Positions 1-7,927 of a stretch of DNA of 29,057 nt are shown piece by piece (position 1 is the first letter of the stretch; each line of letters opens with the position of its first letter). The notes beneath the pieces are model-generated. The model was not told where the DNA came from and did no database searches. It worked only from the letters and a program-made list of their open reading frames with translations. The stretch comes from Rhizobiaceae bacterium (lineage in GTDB: Bacteria; Pseudomonadota; Alphaproteobacteria; Rhizobiales; Rhizobiaceae): positions 1-29,057 of the forward strand of contig JAKISV010000011.1 of NCBI GenBank assembly GCA_021648425.1, written 5' to 3'. The translations under genes and the position numbers were made by a program.

Positions 1-667
1 CGATCGTTTTAGATGGGTGTATTTTCGTCATTAATGCGAACTTACGACCGTCGCGGGCATTTTGTGGCATTTTTTTCACTACCCGTTCAGAGCGAAAGAA
101 TATGTGATTACTTATTCTTGCCAGTTTTTCCAACCTTTTTGACCAGGATGGCGCTACGTCAAAGCGGTGATAATGCGTTGAAAACAGGCTCCATGCTGCT
201 GAATCACCCAGATTGCCTATCGCGGTTCTGGGCATTTCTCCGTTAATTCCCATGGTTTCAATTATCTCATCACTGAGGGAAAGCATGCGGGAAAATTCAG
301 ATGGCTTGTTGGGAATATCTGTGCGTCGGTCACAGGCAAAAGAAAACTGACACTTATTGAAGCGCCCGGCATTTTCATATACCACGCCACAAATACTCGA
401 AGGATAGGAAAGTGACACTACACGGTTGAGAATTGTGACGCCAACCGCAATTTGCCCGTCGCGCGGTTCGCCACGTGCTTCATGATACAATGCCATAGCG
501 AGGCACATCCGATTATTTTGTTTATATGAGCGATACATTCCAGGGGCTGAAGATGAAAGCCCCGCAATATTGCCGGCACCTGCAATGGCAGGTGCACTCA
601 TAGATGTATTTGCGAGATTCAGGAATATAACAGCCAACGCTGTCAGTTTCAGAAATAATTGCCCCAT
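1..667 (-). CDS. SleB-like cell wall hydrolase (Hydrolase_2 family), partial
   Basis: I found this gene by translating the minus strand. It starts with ATG at 667-665, preceded by a GAGGG ribosome site about five bases away, and stays open for 222 codons to the window edge, so its C-terminus is missing. The N-terminus has a hydrophobic signal-like segment (residues about 5-25). The core matches the SleB/CwlJ-type hydrolase family: CLAMALYHEARGEP at 55-68 with the presumed catalytic Glu63, then ILNRV (79-83), a cysteine in SSIC (93), CQFSFACD (106-113) and THYHRFDVAPSW (about 164-175). Members cleave peptidoglycan, and in non-sporulating proteobacteria they are thought to act in the periplasm on cell-wall turnover. 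It is divergent from rpsB. Family assignment is by motif recognition; the substrate bond is not inferable here. Confidence 0.88.
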   Translation of the reverse strand, partial: MGQLFLKLTALAVIFLNLANTSMSAPAIAGAGNIAGLSSSAPGMYRSYKQNNRMCLAMALYHEARGEPRDGQIAVGVTILNRVVSLSYPSSICGVVYENAGRFNKCQFSFACDRRTDIPNKPSEFSRMLSLSDEIIETMGINGEMPRTAIGNLGDSAAWSLFSTHYHRFDVAPSWSKRLEKLARISNHIFFRSERVVKKMPQNARDGRKFALMTKIHPSKTI

Positions 668-742
668 TACGCCCTCATTGCTTCATTGTGTTCAGTCACA
701 CACCATCGCAAAAAAGCTTGAAAATAAGACGAGTTTCACTGT

Positions 743-771
743 TTGAATTTAGTTCAAAAGCGTCAGATACT
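743..771 (+). promoter_or_regulatory. candidate sigma-70 promoter for rpsB operon
   Basis: TTGAAT at 743-748 and GATACT at 766-771 are separated by 17 bases, each matching four of six consensus positions. If used, the rpsB leader would be about 280 bases long. The match is modest and other starts are possible. Confidence 0.35.
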
Positions 772-935
772 GTTAGTAAACGGGTAACATTTCTTGACCT
801 GAGAGAGGTTCTCACTCCTGTCTGGAAGTTTGATTTGGATTATGAAAACCACCGCGCTGCGATTTCGCTTGCACCATGCCCGGTAATCCTCTATAGCCAC
901 GCTCATTCCACACGCAGGTTTGCGCTATTGATCAT

Positions 936-1014
936 CTGCACCATTTCGGTGCAGCTCAGCCCTTAATTCCGGCAACGATCTGATAGCGATCCGGTGACTG
1001 TGAATTTTCACAGT
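936..1014 (+). promoter_or_regulatory. structured rpsB leader, candidate S2 autoregulatory element
   Basis: Two perfect hairpins stand out. CTGCACC (936-942) pairs with GGTGCAG (948-954) around a five-base loop. ACTGTGAA (997-1004) pairs with TTCACAGT (1007-1014). Between them CCGG and GATC segments at about 969-994 can also pair. The last hairpin ends about 30 bases before the rpsB ribosome site. In other bacteria S2 represses its own rpsB-tsf mRNA through a leader; that this leader does so is inference. Confidence 0.45.
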
Positions 1015-1055
1015 TCAGCTCCTGCGCCAGGTACAACCGGTAAAAGGAGAAAGAC

Positions 1056-2324
1056 ATGGCTCTACCAGAGTTTACCATGCGTCAGCTATTGGAAGCTGGC
1101 TGTCATTTTGGCCACCAAAGCCACCGATGGAACCCGAAAATGGGTCCTTTCATATTTGGTACAAGAAATAAAATCCACATCATGGATTTGGCACAAACTG
1201 TGCCGTTATTGCATCAGGCGTTGAAAATTGTGTCTGATACGGTTGCGGGCGGTGGTCGGGTGCTGTTTGTCGGCACTAAACGCCAGGCGTCACAGATCAT
1301 TGCAGATTCAGCAAAGCGCTCCGCGCAATATTATGTCAATGCCCGTTGGTTGGGTGGCATGTTGACGAACTGGAATACGATTTCCAATTCGATCAAGCGC
1401 CTTCGTAAAGTTGATGGTATTCTGGCCGAGGGTGAAGCCTCGCAGTTGACCAAAAAAGAGCGCCTGACACTGACGCGTGAACGCGATAAGCTTGAACGCG
1501 CGCTTGGCGGTATCAAAGACATGGGCGGCACACCCGATTTGTTGTTTGTTATTGATACCAACAAAGAGGCAATTGCCATTCAGGAAGCCAAACGCCTGAA
1601 TATTCCTGTGGTTGCGATTCTTGATTCCAATTGTAATCCGGACGAAATCACCCATCCTATCCCTGGTAATGATGATGCGTCGCGTTCAATTAATTTGTAC
1701 TGCGATTTAATTGCCAAAGCAGCACTTGACGGCATTGCCCGTCAGCAGGGCGGCATGGGTGTCGATCTGGGTGCAGCTGAAAATCCGGTTGAAACCGCAC
1801 TCGAAGAAGCGGTTGTTGAAACACCGGCGCAGACTGTAGCAGACGCTCCAGCACAAAAAGCGGAGCCTGCAAAGGAACCTGCGGCAACATTGGTTACAGA
1901 GGCAAAAGATGAAAAGCCCACTAAAAAGGTAACCAAAAAAGTACCTGAAACTAAAGATGAAGCGCCCGCTAAGAAGGTAACCAAGAAGGAACCCGAAGCA
2001 AAAGCGGAAAAGCCAGCCGAAAAATCAGCCAAAAAAGAACCTGAAGCCAAAGCTGAAAAAGCTCCTGCCAAAGCGGCAAAAAGCGAAGCTTCTGAAGACG
2101 GGCCGTTGTTCAAGGCTCCCAAAGGTGATCCCGACGATTTGAAAAAAATCTCTGGAGTTGGCCCGGTTCTTGAAACAAAACTGCATGAACTTGGTATTAC
2201 CAAATACGCACAGGTTGCCGGATTTAGCGCTGAAGACATTGAAAAAGTTGACGGACGACTTAACTTCAAAGGAAGAATTGAGCGTGATGACTGGATTTCC
2301 CAGGCTAAAGAGCTCGCAAAATAA
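1056..2324 (+). CDS. rpsB: 30S ribosomal protein S2 with C-terminal helix-hairpin-helix-like extension
   Basis: S2 binds the 30S head-body junction and is needed for S1 assembly and mRNA binding. Residues 1-235 are ordinary S2: MALPEFTMRQLLEAGCHFGH at the start, FVGTKRQA (71-78), WLGGMLTN (98-105) and PVVAILDSNCNPD (184-196). Beyond this the protein continues to 422 residues, well over the usual 240-260. Residues about 240-350 form a low-complexity Lys/Glu/Ala/Pro linker with repeated KKEPEAKAEK units. Residues about 357-422 form a folded-looking domain beginning DPDDLKKISGVGPVLE, a helix-hairpin-helix signature resembling the tails I recall on some rhizobial NuoE and L21 proteins. The start is fixed by the conserved N-terminus and a strong ribosome site. 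It heads the rpsB-tsf-pyrH-frr block. Confidence 0.97.
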   Translation: MALPEFTMRQLLEAGCHFGHQSHRWNPKMGPFIFGTRNKIHIMDLAQTVPLLHQALKIVSDTVAGGGRVLFVGTKRQASQIIADSAKRSAQYYVNARWLGGMLTNWNTISNSIKRLRKVDGILAEGEASQLTKKERLTLTRERDKLERALGGIKDMGGTPDLLFVIDTNKEAIAIQEAKRLNIPVVAILDSNCNPDEITHPIPGNDDASRSINLYCDLIAKAALDGIARQQGGMGVDLGAAENPVETALEEAVVETPAQTVADAPAQKAEPAKEPAATLVTEAKDEKPTKKVTKKVPETKDEAPAKKVTKKEPEAKAEKPAEKSAKKEPEAKAEKAPAKAAKSEASEDGPLFKAPKGDPDDLKKISGVGPVLETKLHELGITKYAQVAGFSAEDIEKVDGRLNFKGRIERDDWISQAKELAK

Positions 2325-2441
2325 TAGAATGCCTTCAAGCAGATTTTTTAATCTGGATTAATTGATGGCCTTCATATGACGCAAGACGGCGGGCAAAGGT
2401 TTATTCCTTTGCCTTTCTGTCATTTAAAGAAAGATGAGAAA

Positions 2442-3377
2442 ATGGATATTACCGCATCAATGGTAAAAGAACTGCGCGAAAAATCCGGCGCAGGTATGAT
2501 GGATTGTAAAAACGCCCTTAAAGAAAATAATGGCGATATCGAAGCGGCAATGGATTGGCTACGCGCCAAAGGTATTTCCAAGGCTGAGAAAAAATCAGGG
2601 CGCGTTGCTGCCGAAGGGCTGGTTGGTATCATTTCCGATGGCACAAAAGCAGCGGTTGCTGAATTGAATTCGGAAACTGACTTTGTGGCAAGAAACGACC
2701 AGTTTCAACAGATTGTTCGCGGCGTTTGTGCTGCAACAATTGGAACCGATGGTTCTCTTGATGCTGTTTCTGCCGCCCCTATGATCCTTGATGGCAAAGC
2801 CAATGGTAAATCTGTTGCTGAAACCATCACTGAGGCGATTGGCACGATCGGTGAAAACATGAACCTGCGCCGTACAGCCGTTATGGAAGTGCCCCAGGGC
2901 GTTGTTGCATCCTATATGCACAATTCCACAGGTGATGGCCTTGGCAAGATTGGCGTGCTGGTTGCGCTGGATTCGAGCGGTAAGGCAGAGGCGTTGACTT
3001 CGATTGGCAAACAAATTGCCATGCATATCGCAGCACTCAATCCTCTGGCTGCGACAAAAGACGATATCCCCGCAGAAGTTGCTGAACGTGAAAAAGCAAT
3101 ATTTTCTGAACAGGCTCGTGAATCGGGTAAGCCTGAAAATATCATTGAGAAAATGGTTGAGGGGCGCATGCGCAAATTTTATCAGGAAAGCGTATTGCTC
3201 TCGCAGGCATTTGTCATTGATGGCGAGAATACTGTTGAGCAGGCTTTGAAAAACGCTGAGGCAGACGCGGGAGCGCCAATAACCTTAAAGGGCTTTATCC
3301 GCTTTGAACTGGGAGAAGGCGTCGAAAAGCGCGAGGAAGATTTTGCTGCAGAAGTGGCTGCGATGAATAAATCCTGA
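2442..3377 (+). CDS. tsf: translation elongation factor Ts
   Basis: EF-Ts is the guanine nucleotide exchange factor for EF-Tu. The protein is 311 residues. The N-terminal UBA-like domain reads MDITASMVKELREKSGAGMM, followed by DCKNAL, and the EF-Tu contact core is visible as AELNSETDFVARND at about residues 75-88. An upstream in-frame ATG at 2376 would add 22 residues with no family resemblance, so the ATG at 2442 is preferred. It lies 117 bases after rpsB, the usual arrangement, and is followed by a hairpin before pyrH. Confidence 0.96.
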   Translation: MDITASMVKELREKSGAGMMDCKNALKENNGDIEAAMDWLRAKGISKAEKKSGRVAAEGLVGIISDGTKAAVAELNSETDFVARNDQFQQIVRGVCAATIGTDGSLDAVSAAPMILDGKANGKSVAETITEAIGTIGENMNLRRTAVMEVPQGVVASYMHNSTGDGLGKIGVLVALDSSGKAEALTSIGKQIAMHIAALNPLAATKDDIPAEVAEREKAIFSEQARESGKPENIIEKMVEGRMRKFYQESVLLSQAFVIDGENTVEQALKNAEADAGAPITLKGFIRFELGEGVEKREEDFAAEVAAMNKS

Positions 3378-3403
3378 TTGCTTGCAGTCAGATAAAATAG
3401 GTG

Positions 3404-3431
3404 AGGGCGCTTCGTGACAACGTGGCGCCCT
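3404..3431 (+). terminator. intercistronic hairpin between tsf and pyrH
   Basis: AGGGCGC (3404-3410) pairs perfectly with GCGCCCT (3425-3431), with a further CGT/ACG pairing inside around a GACA loop. The downstream tract is TGTTGT rather than a run of T, so it may be an attenuator or mRNA-stabilising hairpin and not a full terminator. Confidence 0.5.
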
Positions 3432-3469
3432 TGTTGTATCCAGAAACAACAATATCAAGCAGGCGAATC

Positions 3470-4189
3470 ATGAATACAAAACCAAAATACAAAAGGCTGT
3501 TGCTGAAAGTCTCCGGTGAGGCACTTTTGGGCGATCAGGGATTTGGCATCGATGCAAAAATGGCAGCACAAATGGCAGCCGATATCAAAGCAGCGACCCA
3601 ATTGGGTTGTGAGATAGGCGTTGTTGTTGGCGGCGGAAACATTTTTCGTGGCGTGGCTCTTGCAGCCAAAGGAGCCGACAGGGTTACCGCTGACCATATG
3701 GGTATTCTGGCAACTACCATGAACGCCCTGGCGCTCAGAATGGCGATTGAGGAAGCCGGCGTCAAAAGCGTGGTAATGAGCGCCGTTGATATGCCGCTGA
3801 TTGCTGAAACATTCAACCAGCGCAGTCTGGACGCTCATTTGGAGAAAGGCACCGTTGTTGTATTTGCCGGTGGTACGGGCCACCCGTTTTTCACCACAGA
3901 CACGGCCGCCGCTTTAAGGGCTGCAGAAATGGGTGCAGATGCTATGTTCAAAGGCACCCAGGTGGATGGTATTTATTCAGCTGATCCCAAAAAAGACCCA
4001 AACGCCACGCGTTTCAGCAAGATCTCTCACAGTGAAATTTTGGCAAAAGGTTTGACGGTGATGGACACAGCCGCAGTGGCCCTTGCCCGTGACAACCAGA
4101 TTCCGGTGGTGGTATTTTCAATCCATAATCCCGGTGGACTGGTAGATATATTGAATGGTGAGGGACGTTGCACTATCGTTGAGGCGTGA
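3470..4189 (+). CDS. pyrH: uridylate kinase (UMP kinase)
   Basis: PyrH phosphorylates UMP to UDP with ATP, the first committed step from UMP to UTP and CTP. The 239-residue product is normal in length. It opens MNTKPKYKRLLLKVSGEALL, the amino acid kinase fold N-terminus with the phosphate-binding Lys and Ser-Gly, then VVVGGGNIFRG (about 48-58), VFAGGTGHPFFTTD (about 132-145) and VDGIYSADPKKDP (about 167-179). Start chosen at 3470 because it has AGG six bases upstream and matches the family N-terminus; the longer reading from 3401 would run through the hairpin. It sits between tsf and frr. Confidence 0.96.
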   Translation: MNTKPKYKRLLLKVSGEALLGDQGFGIDAKMAAQMAADIKAATQLGCEIGVVVGGGNIFRGVALAAKGADRVTADHMGILATTMNALALRMAIEEAGVKSVVMSAVDMPLIAETFNQRSLDAHLEKGTVVVFAGGTGHPFFTTDTAAALRAAEMGADAMFKGTQVDGIYSADPKKDPNATRFSKISHSEILAKGLTVMDTAAVALARDNQIPVVVFSIHNPGGLVDILNGEGRCTIVEA

Positions 4190-4238
4190 ACACCAATAGG
4201 ATAGATTAATTCGGACCTGTTTATGGAAGTAAGAAAAA

Positions 4239-4790
4239 ATGATTGACTTGAACGACATCAGCCGGCGCATGGAAGGCGCTATAAGTTCTCTTAAAAGCGA
4301 TCTTGCCGGATTGCGTACCGGACGGGCCTCAGCTTCGCTGCTCGATCCGGTGATTGTCGTAGCCTACGGCCAATCGATGCCGTTAAATCAGGTGGGGACA
4401 ATTACGGTGCCTGAATCAAGAACGGTTGCAGTTCAAGTCTGGGACAAGGGTATGGTTGGGGCCGTTGAGAAGGCAATTCGTGAATCTGATCTGGGTCTTA
4501 ATCCGATTGTCGATGGAACGAATCTGCGTATTCCGCTTCCTGAAATTAACGAAGAACGACGCAAAGAACTGGTAAAAGTTGCCCATCAATATGCTGAAGC
4601 AGCCAAAGTCGCTGTGCGTCACGTGCGCAAGGATGGAATGGATGAATTGAAGAAGCTGGAAAAAGACGGTGAAATAGGTGAAGATGAGTCACGAACGGGT
4701 TCGGATAAGGTGCAAAACCTCACTGACGACCATATTAGTGTCATAGATAACACTCTGGCTCAGAAAGAAAAAGATATCATGCAGGTGTAA
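4239..4790 (+). CDS. frr: ribosome recycling factor
   Basis: RRF, with EF-G, splits post-termination ribosomes from mRNA. The 183-residue product is close to the family's 185. Visible family blocks are GLRTGRASASLLDPV (about 24-38), the P-E-S-R-T segment near 58-62, AIRESDLGLNP (about 79-89), and the hallmark LRIPLPEINEERRKEL (about 96-111). GGAAG lies upstream of the ATG. It is 49 bases after pyrH and 57 before uppS, with a hairpin in the latter gap. Confidence 0.96.
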   Translation: MIDLNDISRRMEGAISSLKSDLAGLRTGRASASLLDPVIVVAYGQSMPLNQVGTITVPESRTVAVQVWDKGMVGAVEKAIRESDLGLNPIVDGTNLRIPLPEINEERRKELVKVAHQYAEAAKVAVRHVRKDGMDELKKLEKDGEIGEDESRTGSDKVQNLTDDHISVIDNTLAQKEKDIMQV

Positions 4791-4821
4791 ACTATTTGGA
4801 CCGTTTAGCGTCCTGAATAGT
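4791..4821 (+). repeat. hairpin between frr and uppS
   Basis: Starting directly after the frr stop, ACTATT pairs with AATAGT and GGAC pairs with GTCC, separated by a small bulge, with an eight-base loop. No T run follows, so it probably modulates mRNA rather than ending transcription. Confidence 0.45.
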
Positions 4822-4847
4822 ATCTGCTCCGGTTTTATAAATGAGGC

Positions 4848-5594
4848 ATGAGCGAAGTGATGGAGAGCGATTTTATTTGTGCCACACCGCGACATGTGGC
4901 TATTATCATGGATGGTAACGGTCGCTGGGCTCAGCGGCGAATGCTGCCGCGATCTCATGGTCACAAAGCGGGAGTTGATGCACTCAAAATAGCCGTTCGT
5001 GCTGCGCGTGAACTTGGTGTCCAATATTTGACGCTGTTTTCGTTCTCTTCTGAAAACTGGTCGCGGCCGGAAGGGGAGATCAATGAATTATTCGCACTGC
5101 TGCGTTTGTTCATTCGCCGCGATTTGGCCGAACTTCACAAAAATAATGTGCGTGTACGAATTATTGGCTCTCGATACAGGCTACCTTCTGATGTGCTCAG
5201 TCTGCTGGTTGAAGCAGAAAAACTTACCCGCAACAATGATGCGCAAACTCTGATTATTGCATTCAACTATGGTTCAAGAGATGAAATTGTAAGGGCGGTC
5301 AAATTAATAGCGGCAAAAGTGGACAATGGTGAATTGTGTGCGGAAGAAATAACACCAGAACTGATTTCAAACCACTTGGATACCGCTGATATTCCCGATC
5401 CTGATATGATCATACGCACAAGCGGGGAAAAGAGATTGTCCAATTTCCTGATGTGGCAGTCGGCCTATAGCGAACTGGTGTTTGTTGATTGTCTATGGCC
5501 GGAATTTGACAAAACGGCTTTCAGTCAGTGCCTCGATGAATACGCCAACCGAACCAGAAAATTTGGCGGTCTGGTTAAGGATACCGGTTCTTGA
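4848..5594 (+). CDS. uppS: undecaprenyl diphosphate synthase
   Basis: This cis-prenyltransferase adds isopentenyl units to farnesyl diphosphate to make the C55 lipid carrier for peptidoglycan and O-antigen. The 248-residue product has HVAIIMDGNGRWAQ at 16-29 with catalytic Asp22, the H-K-A-G segment, FSFSSENWSRP at about 65-75, and IIRTSGEKRLSNFLMWQSAY near 188-207, all diagnostic. The ATG at 4848 lies after a GAGG-like site; a second ATG at residue 5 is possible. The stop overlaps the TTG start of cdsA (TTGA). Confidence 0.96.
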   Translation: MSEVMESDFICATPRHVAIIMDGNGRWAQRRMLPRSHGHKAGVDALKIAVRAARELGVQYLTLFSFSSENWSRPEGEINELFALLRLFIRRDLAELHKNNVRVRIIGSRYRLPSDVLSLLVEAEKLTRNNDAQTLIIAFNYGSRDEIVRAVKLIAAKVDNGELCAEEITPELISNHLDTADIPDPDMIIRTSGEKRLSNFLMWQSAYSELVFVDCLWPEFDKTAFSQCLDEYANRTRKFGGLVKDTGS

Positions 5595-6457
5595 ATATAT
5601 CAGAAAAAACCGGCGGGTCTGAATTGCAGCTTCGTATTGTATTTGGTCTGCTGCTTGCTGCTTTCGCTTTTTTTCAAACCTGGTTGGGTGGTCTGGCATT
5701 CTCGGTGTTTGTAGCAATTATCGCGATAATCATGTTTTTTGAGTTTCGCAGAATTTGCGGTGTTGCCCTGCCTGGGCGTGTTGCGTTTTTTGCATATGCA
5801 TTTCTTTTACTCATTGGGGTTGCATGGATAGGAAAAGCCTACGATACGGCCCTTGTATTGACGGGTTTTGCATTTTTGTCCCTGTGGGCATGGGAAGCTT
5901 TGATTAAGCGAACTGGCTGGGCTGCGCTGGGCCTGGTTTATGTTCTCTTGCCGTTTTTCGCACTTACCCATCTTCGATCCTCCAGCCCGGAAGGGTTTTA
6001 TGTAATATTGTTGCTGTTTGCCTGTGTGTGGGGAGCAGATACGGTTGCTTATATTGCAGGTAAAACAATCGGGGGCCCCAAACTTGCGCCAAGAATTTCT
6101 CCGGGTAAAACATGGTCCGGGTTTTTTGGTGGACTGGTTGGTGGAATAGTAATTGCCTGGCTGGTGATGAAAATTTCCGGATATGCGTTAAACCCTGCAT
6201 TTTTTCTGGTGGCGGCTTTGTTGGTCATTGCCTCGCAATTGGGTGATTTGGCCGAATCAGCATTGAAAAGAAAATTTGGTGTTAAAGACTCAGGTGCAAT
6301 AATTCCGGGCCATGGCGGTGTTCTGGATCGCATTGATGGCCTTGTCTTTACAGCCGTTGTCGCCTGGCTGCTGGCAATGCAATTATCAGGAATATTTTTT
6401 GGCGTTTGGACCTGGGAACCAGCCAATGCTTTTTTGACATTTATCACGGTAAATTAA
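5591..6457 (+). CDS. cdsA: phosphatidate cytidylyltransferase
   Basis: CdsA makes CDP-diacylglycerol from phosphatidic acid and CTP at the inner membrane, the precursor of all phospholipids. The 288-residue product is strongly hydrophobic, with about eight membrane segments. The C-terminal signature is complete: ALKRKFGVKDSGAIIPGHGG followed by VLDRIDGL, at about 222-250, with the metal- and substrate-binding Lys-Asp and Asp-x-x-Asp residues. The best start is a TTG whose last two bases overlap the uppS stop (TTGA), a sign of translational coupling. In many alphaproteobacteria dxr follows; here rseP comes next. Confidence 0.94.
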   Translation: MNISEKTGGSELQLRIVFGLLLAAFAFFQTWLGGLAFSVFVAIIAIIMFFEFRRICGVALPGRVAFFAYAFLLLIGVAWIGKAYDTALVLTGFAFLSLWAWEALIKRTGWAALGLVYVLLPFFALTHLRSSSPEGFYVILLLFACVWGADTVAYIAGKTIGGPKLAPRISPGKTWSGFFGGLVGGIVIAWLVMKISGYALNPAFFLVAALLVIASQLGDLAESALKRKFGVKDSGAIIPGHGGVLDRIDGLVFTAVVAWLLAMQLSGIFFGVWTWEPANAFLTFITVN

Positions 6458-6562
6458 TCGACAATTCATGTAATAGCGCTGATCAATCAGTGAAAGCCAT
6501 TTTCATGCCATGAATAATATATTAGGATGTGTATTGCTTCCTTACCACATAAAATCAACAAA

Positions 6563-6595
6563 ACATTGTTGTGCGCCTATGATGCCCAACAATGT
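6563..6595 (+). promoter_or_regulatory. perfect 9-bp inverted repeat enclosing the first rseP ATG
   Basis: ACATTGTTG (6563-6571) is the exact reverse complement of CAACAATGT (6587-6595), with a 15-base loop. The ATG at 6592-6594 lies inside the right arm. It could be an RNA hairpin that hides the start codon, a DNA operator, or evidence that translation begins at the next ATG (6622). Confidence 0.55.
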
Positions 6596-7758
6596 CCAAC
6601 ACAAAGACAGGCCATTCGTTTATGAGTGAAATAATTTCCCAGATTTTTGGAAACACCTATTGGTTTCTGAGTTATCTGTTGCCGTTTCTACTGGTGCTGA
6701 CGCCAGTAGTTTTTTTCCATGAACTGGGCCATTTCGCAGTGGCAAGGTGGAATGGCGTAAAAGTTGATGTGTTTGCCGTTGGTTTTGGCAAAGAGCTAAT
6801 CGGCCGAACTGATTCGCATGGTACGCGTTGGAAATTTTGCGCAATTCCTCTGGGTGGTTATGTGAAGTTTGCTGGCGATGCCAATGCTGCATCTTCCCCT
6901 GATTTCGAACAAGATAAATTGATGAGCGAAGAGGAAAAAGCCGGCAGTTTCATGCATAAATCTGTTGGACAGCGCGCAGCGGTGGTGATTGCCGGGCCTC
7001 TGGCAAATTTCATTTTGGCTATCGTCATTTTCACTGCCGGATTTATGATATGGGGGAAACCGGTATCCGATCCAATTATTGCATCTGTTCAGGAAGAAAG
7101 TGCCGCCATGGATGCGGGGCTGAAGGCAGGCGACCTGATTGTTTCTTTGAATGGTACTAAAATTGGCTCCTTTAACGATATTCCGCTGATTGTTGCACCC
7201 AACGCCGGGCGTGAAATGACTATCATCGTCGAAAGGGCAGGGATCGAACGTAGTTTTCAGATCACTCCAAGAGAAAAAGAAATCGAAGATCGTTTTGGCA
7301 ACAAACAAAAAATTGGTCTGATTGGCATTACGAATACCAGAGAGGTTGGGAATTTTAGAATCGAAAAAATGGGAATAATTGATGCTTTTGGTGAGGCGGT
7401 GACGCAGACATGGTATCAGATCAAGATACCGTTATTATATCTGAAAGATATCATCATCGGCAAAAAATCCGCAGAAATGCTGGGTGGTCCCATTAAAATA
7501 GCCAAATATTCCGGTGACATTGCTTCCCAGGGCTATGCCTCACTTATCCAATTTATAGCATTTATATCGGTTGCAATCGGATTGATGAACCTGTTTCCAA
7601 TCCCAATGCTGGATGGAGGGCATTTGATGTTCTATGCTATTGAGGCAATTAGAGGTCGTCCTTTAAGTGAAAAAGCCCAGGAAATGGGTTTTACAGTCGG
7701 TCTGGTGGCAATTTTTTCACTGATGATATTTACCACCTACAATGATGTTTTCAGGTAA
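6592..7758 (+). CDS. rseP: site-2 intramembrane zinc metalloprotease RseP
   Basis: RseP-type proteases cut transmembrane anti-sigma factors and other substrates in the inner membrane during envelope stress and, in alphaproteobacteria, polarity control (MmpA). The active site HELGH is at residues 43-47 in the first membrane helix; the third zinc ligand is Asp341 in NLFPIPMLDGGH (333-344). A single PDZ domain lies at about 155-230, between helices near 130-153 and 320-345, where E. coli RseP has two. Length 388. Two starts compete: ATG 6592, within a hairpin and without a clear ribosome site, and ATG 6622 (378 residues). It lies between cdsA and bamA, as in related genomes. Confidence 0.94.
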   Translation: MSNTKTGHSFMSEIISQIFGNTYWFLSYLLPFLLVLTPVVFFHELGHFAVARWNGVKVDVFAVGFGKELIGRTDSHGTRWKFCAIPLGGYVKFAGDANAASSPDFEQDKLMSEEEKAGSFMHKSVGQRAAVVIAGPLANFILAIVIFTAGFMIWGKPVSDPIIASVQEESAAMDAGLKAGDLIVSLNGTKIGSFNDIPLIVAPNAGREMTIIVERAGIERSFQITPREKEIEDRFGNKQKIGLIGITNTREVGNFRIEKMGIIDAFGEAVTQTWYQIKIPLLYLKDIIIGKKSAEMLGGPIKIAKYSGDIASQGYASLIQFIAFISVAIGLMNLFPIPMLDGGHLMFYAIEAIRGRPLSEKAQEMGFTVGLVAIFSLMIFTTYNDVFR

Positions 7759-7799
7759 AGGCACCAGATTGTCAAATATGCTGATTTTTCGACCATTTA

Positions 7800-7807
7800 T
7801 TAACCAT
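7800..7807 (+). promoter_or_regulatory. CtrA-like motif TTAACCAT upstream of bamA
   Basis: TTAACCAT is the eight-base variant of the alphaproteobacterial cell-cycle regulator CtrA's site. It lies 120 bases before the bamA start. A TTGACA hexamer follows at 7840-7845, with no good -10 at 17 bases. Eight bases occur by chance, so this is a weak call. Confidence 0.3.
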
Positions 7808-7879
7808 ATTTCCAATTGGTATGACCTATCTGCAACACGTTGACATAATGATATATTTCTTTACCTACAAAAACTTGCA

Positions 7880-7895
7880 AGGGTTGAAAAACCCT
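7880..7895 (+). repeat. GAAA-tetraloop hairpin in bamA leader
   Basis: AGGGTT (7880-7885) pairs with AACCCT (7890-7895) around a GAAA tetraloop, which is of the stable GNRA class. It lies about 30 bases before the bamA start, so it may affect translation or protect the mRNA. Confidence 0.4.
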
Positions 7896-7927
7896 GTAAA
7901 AGAATTGGTAATGAATCAGGATTCTTT

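Larger units (their letters stand above)
668..1055. other. intergenic region upstream of rpsB
   Basis: This 388-base stretch separates the divergent hydrolase and rpsB genes. I see no convincing gene in it. It holds a possible rpsB promoter (743-771) and a run of inverted repeats between 936 and 1014, described separately. A strong ribosome site, AAAGGAGAAAG, lies just before the rpsB ATG at 1056. Confidence 0.6.

Noticed and set aside
688..966. 92-residue open frame in the rpsB leader
   Set aside because: No ribosome site, no recognisable family, and it runs through the leader hairpin.
1742..2338. 198-residue minus-strand open frame opposite the RpsB tail
   Set aside because: It is the complement of the Lys/Ala/Glu repeats, giving Ser/Phe/Ala repeats; the S2 frame is the real one.
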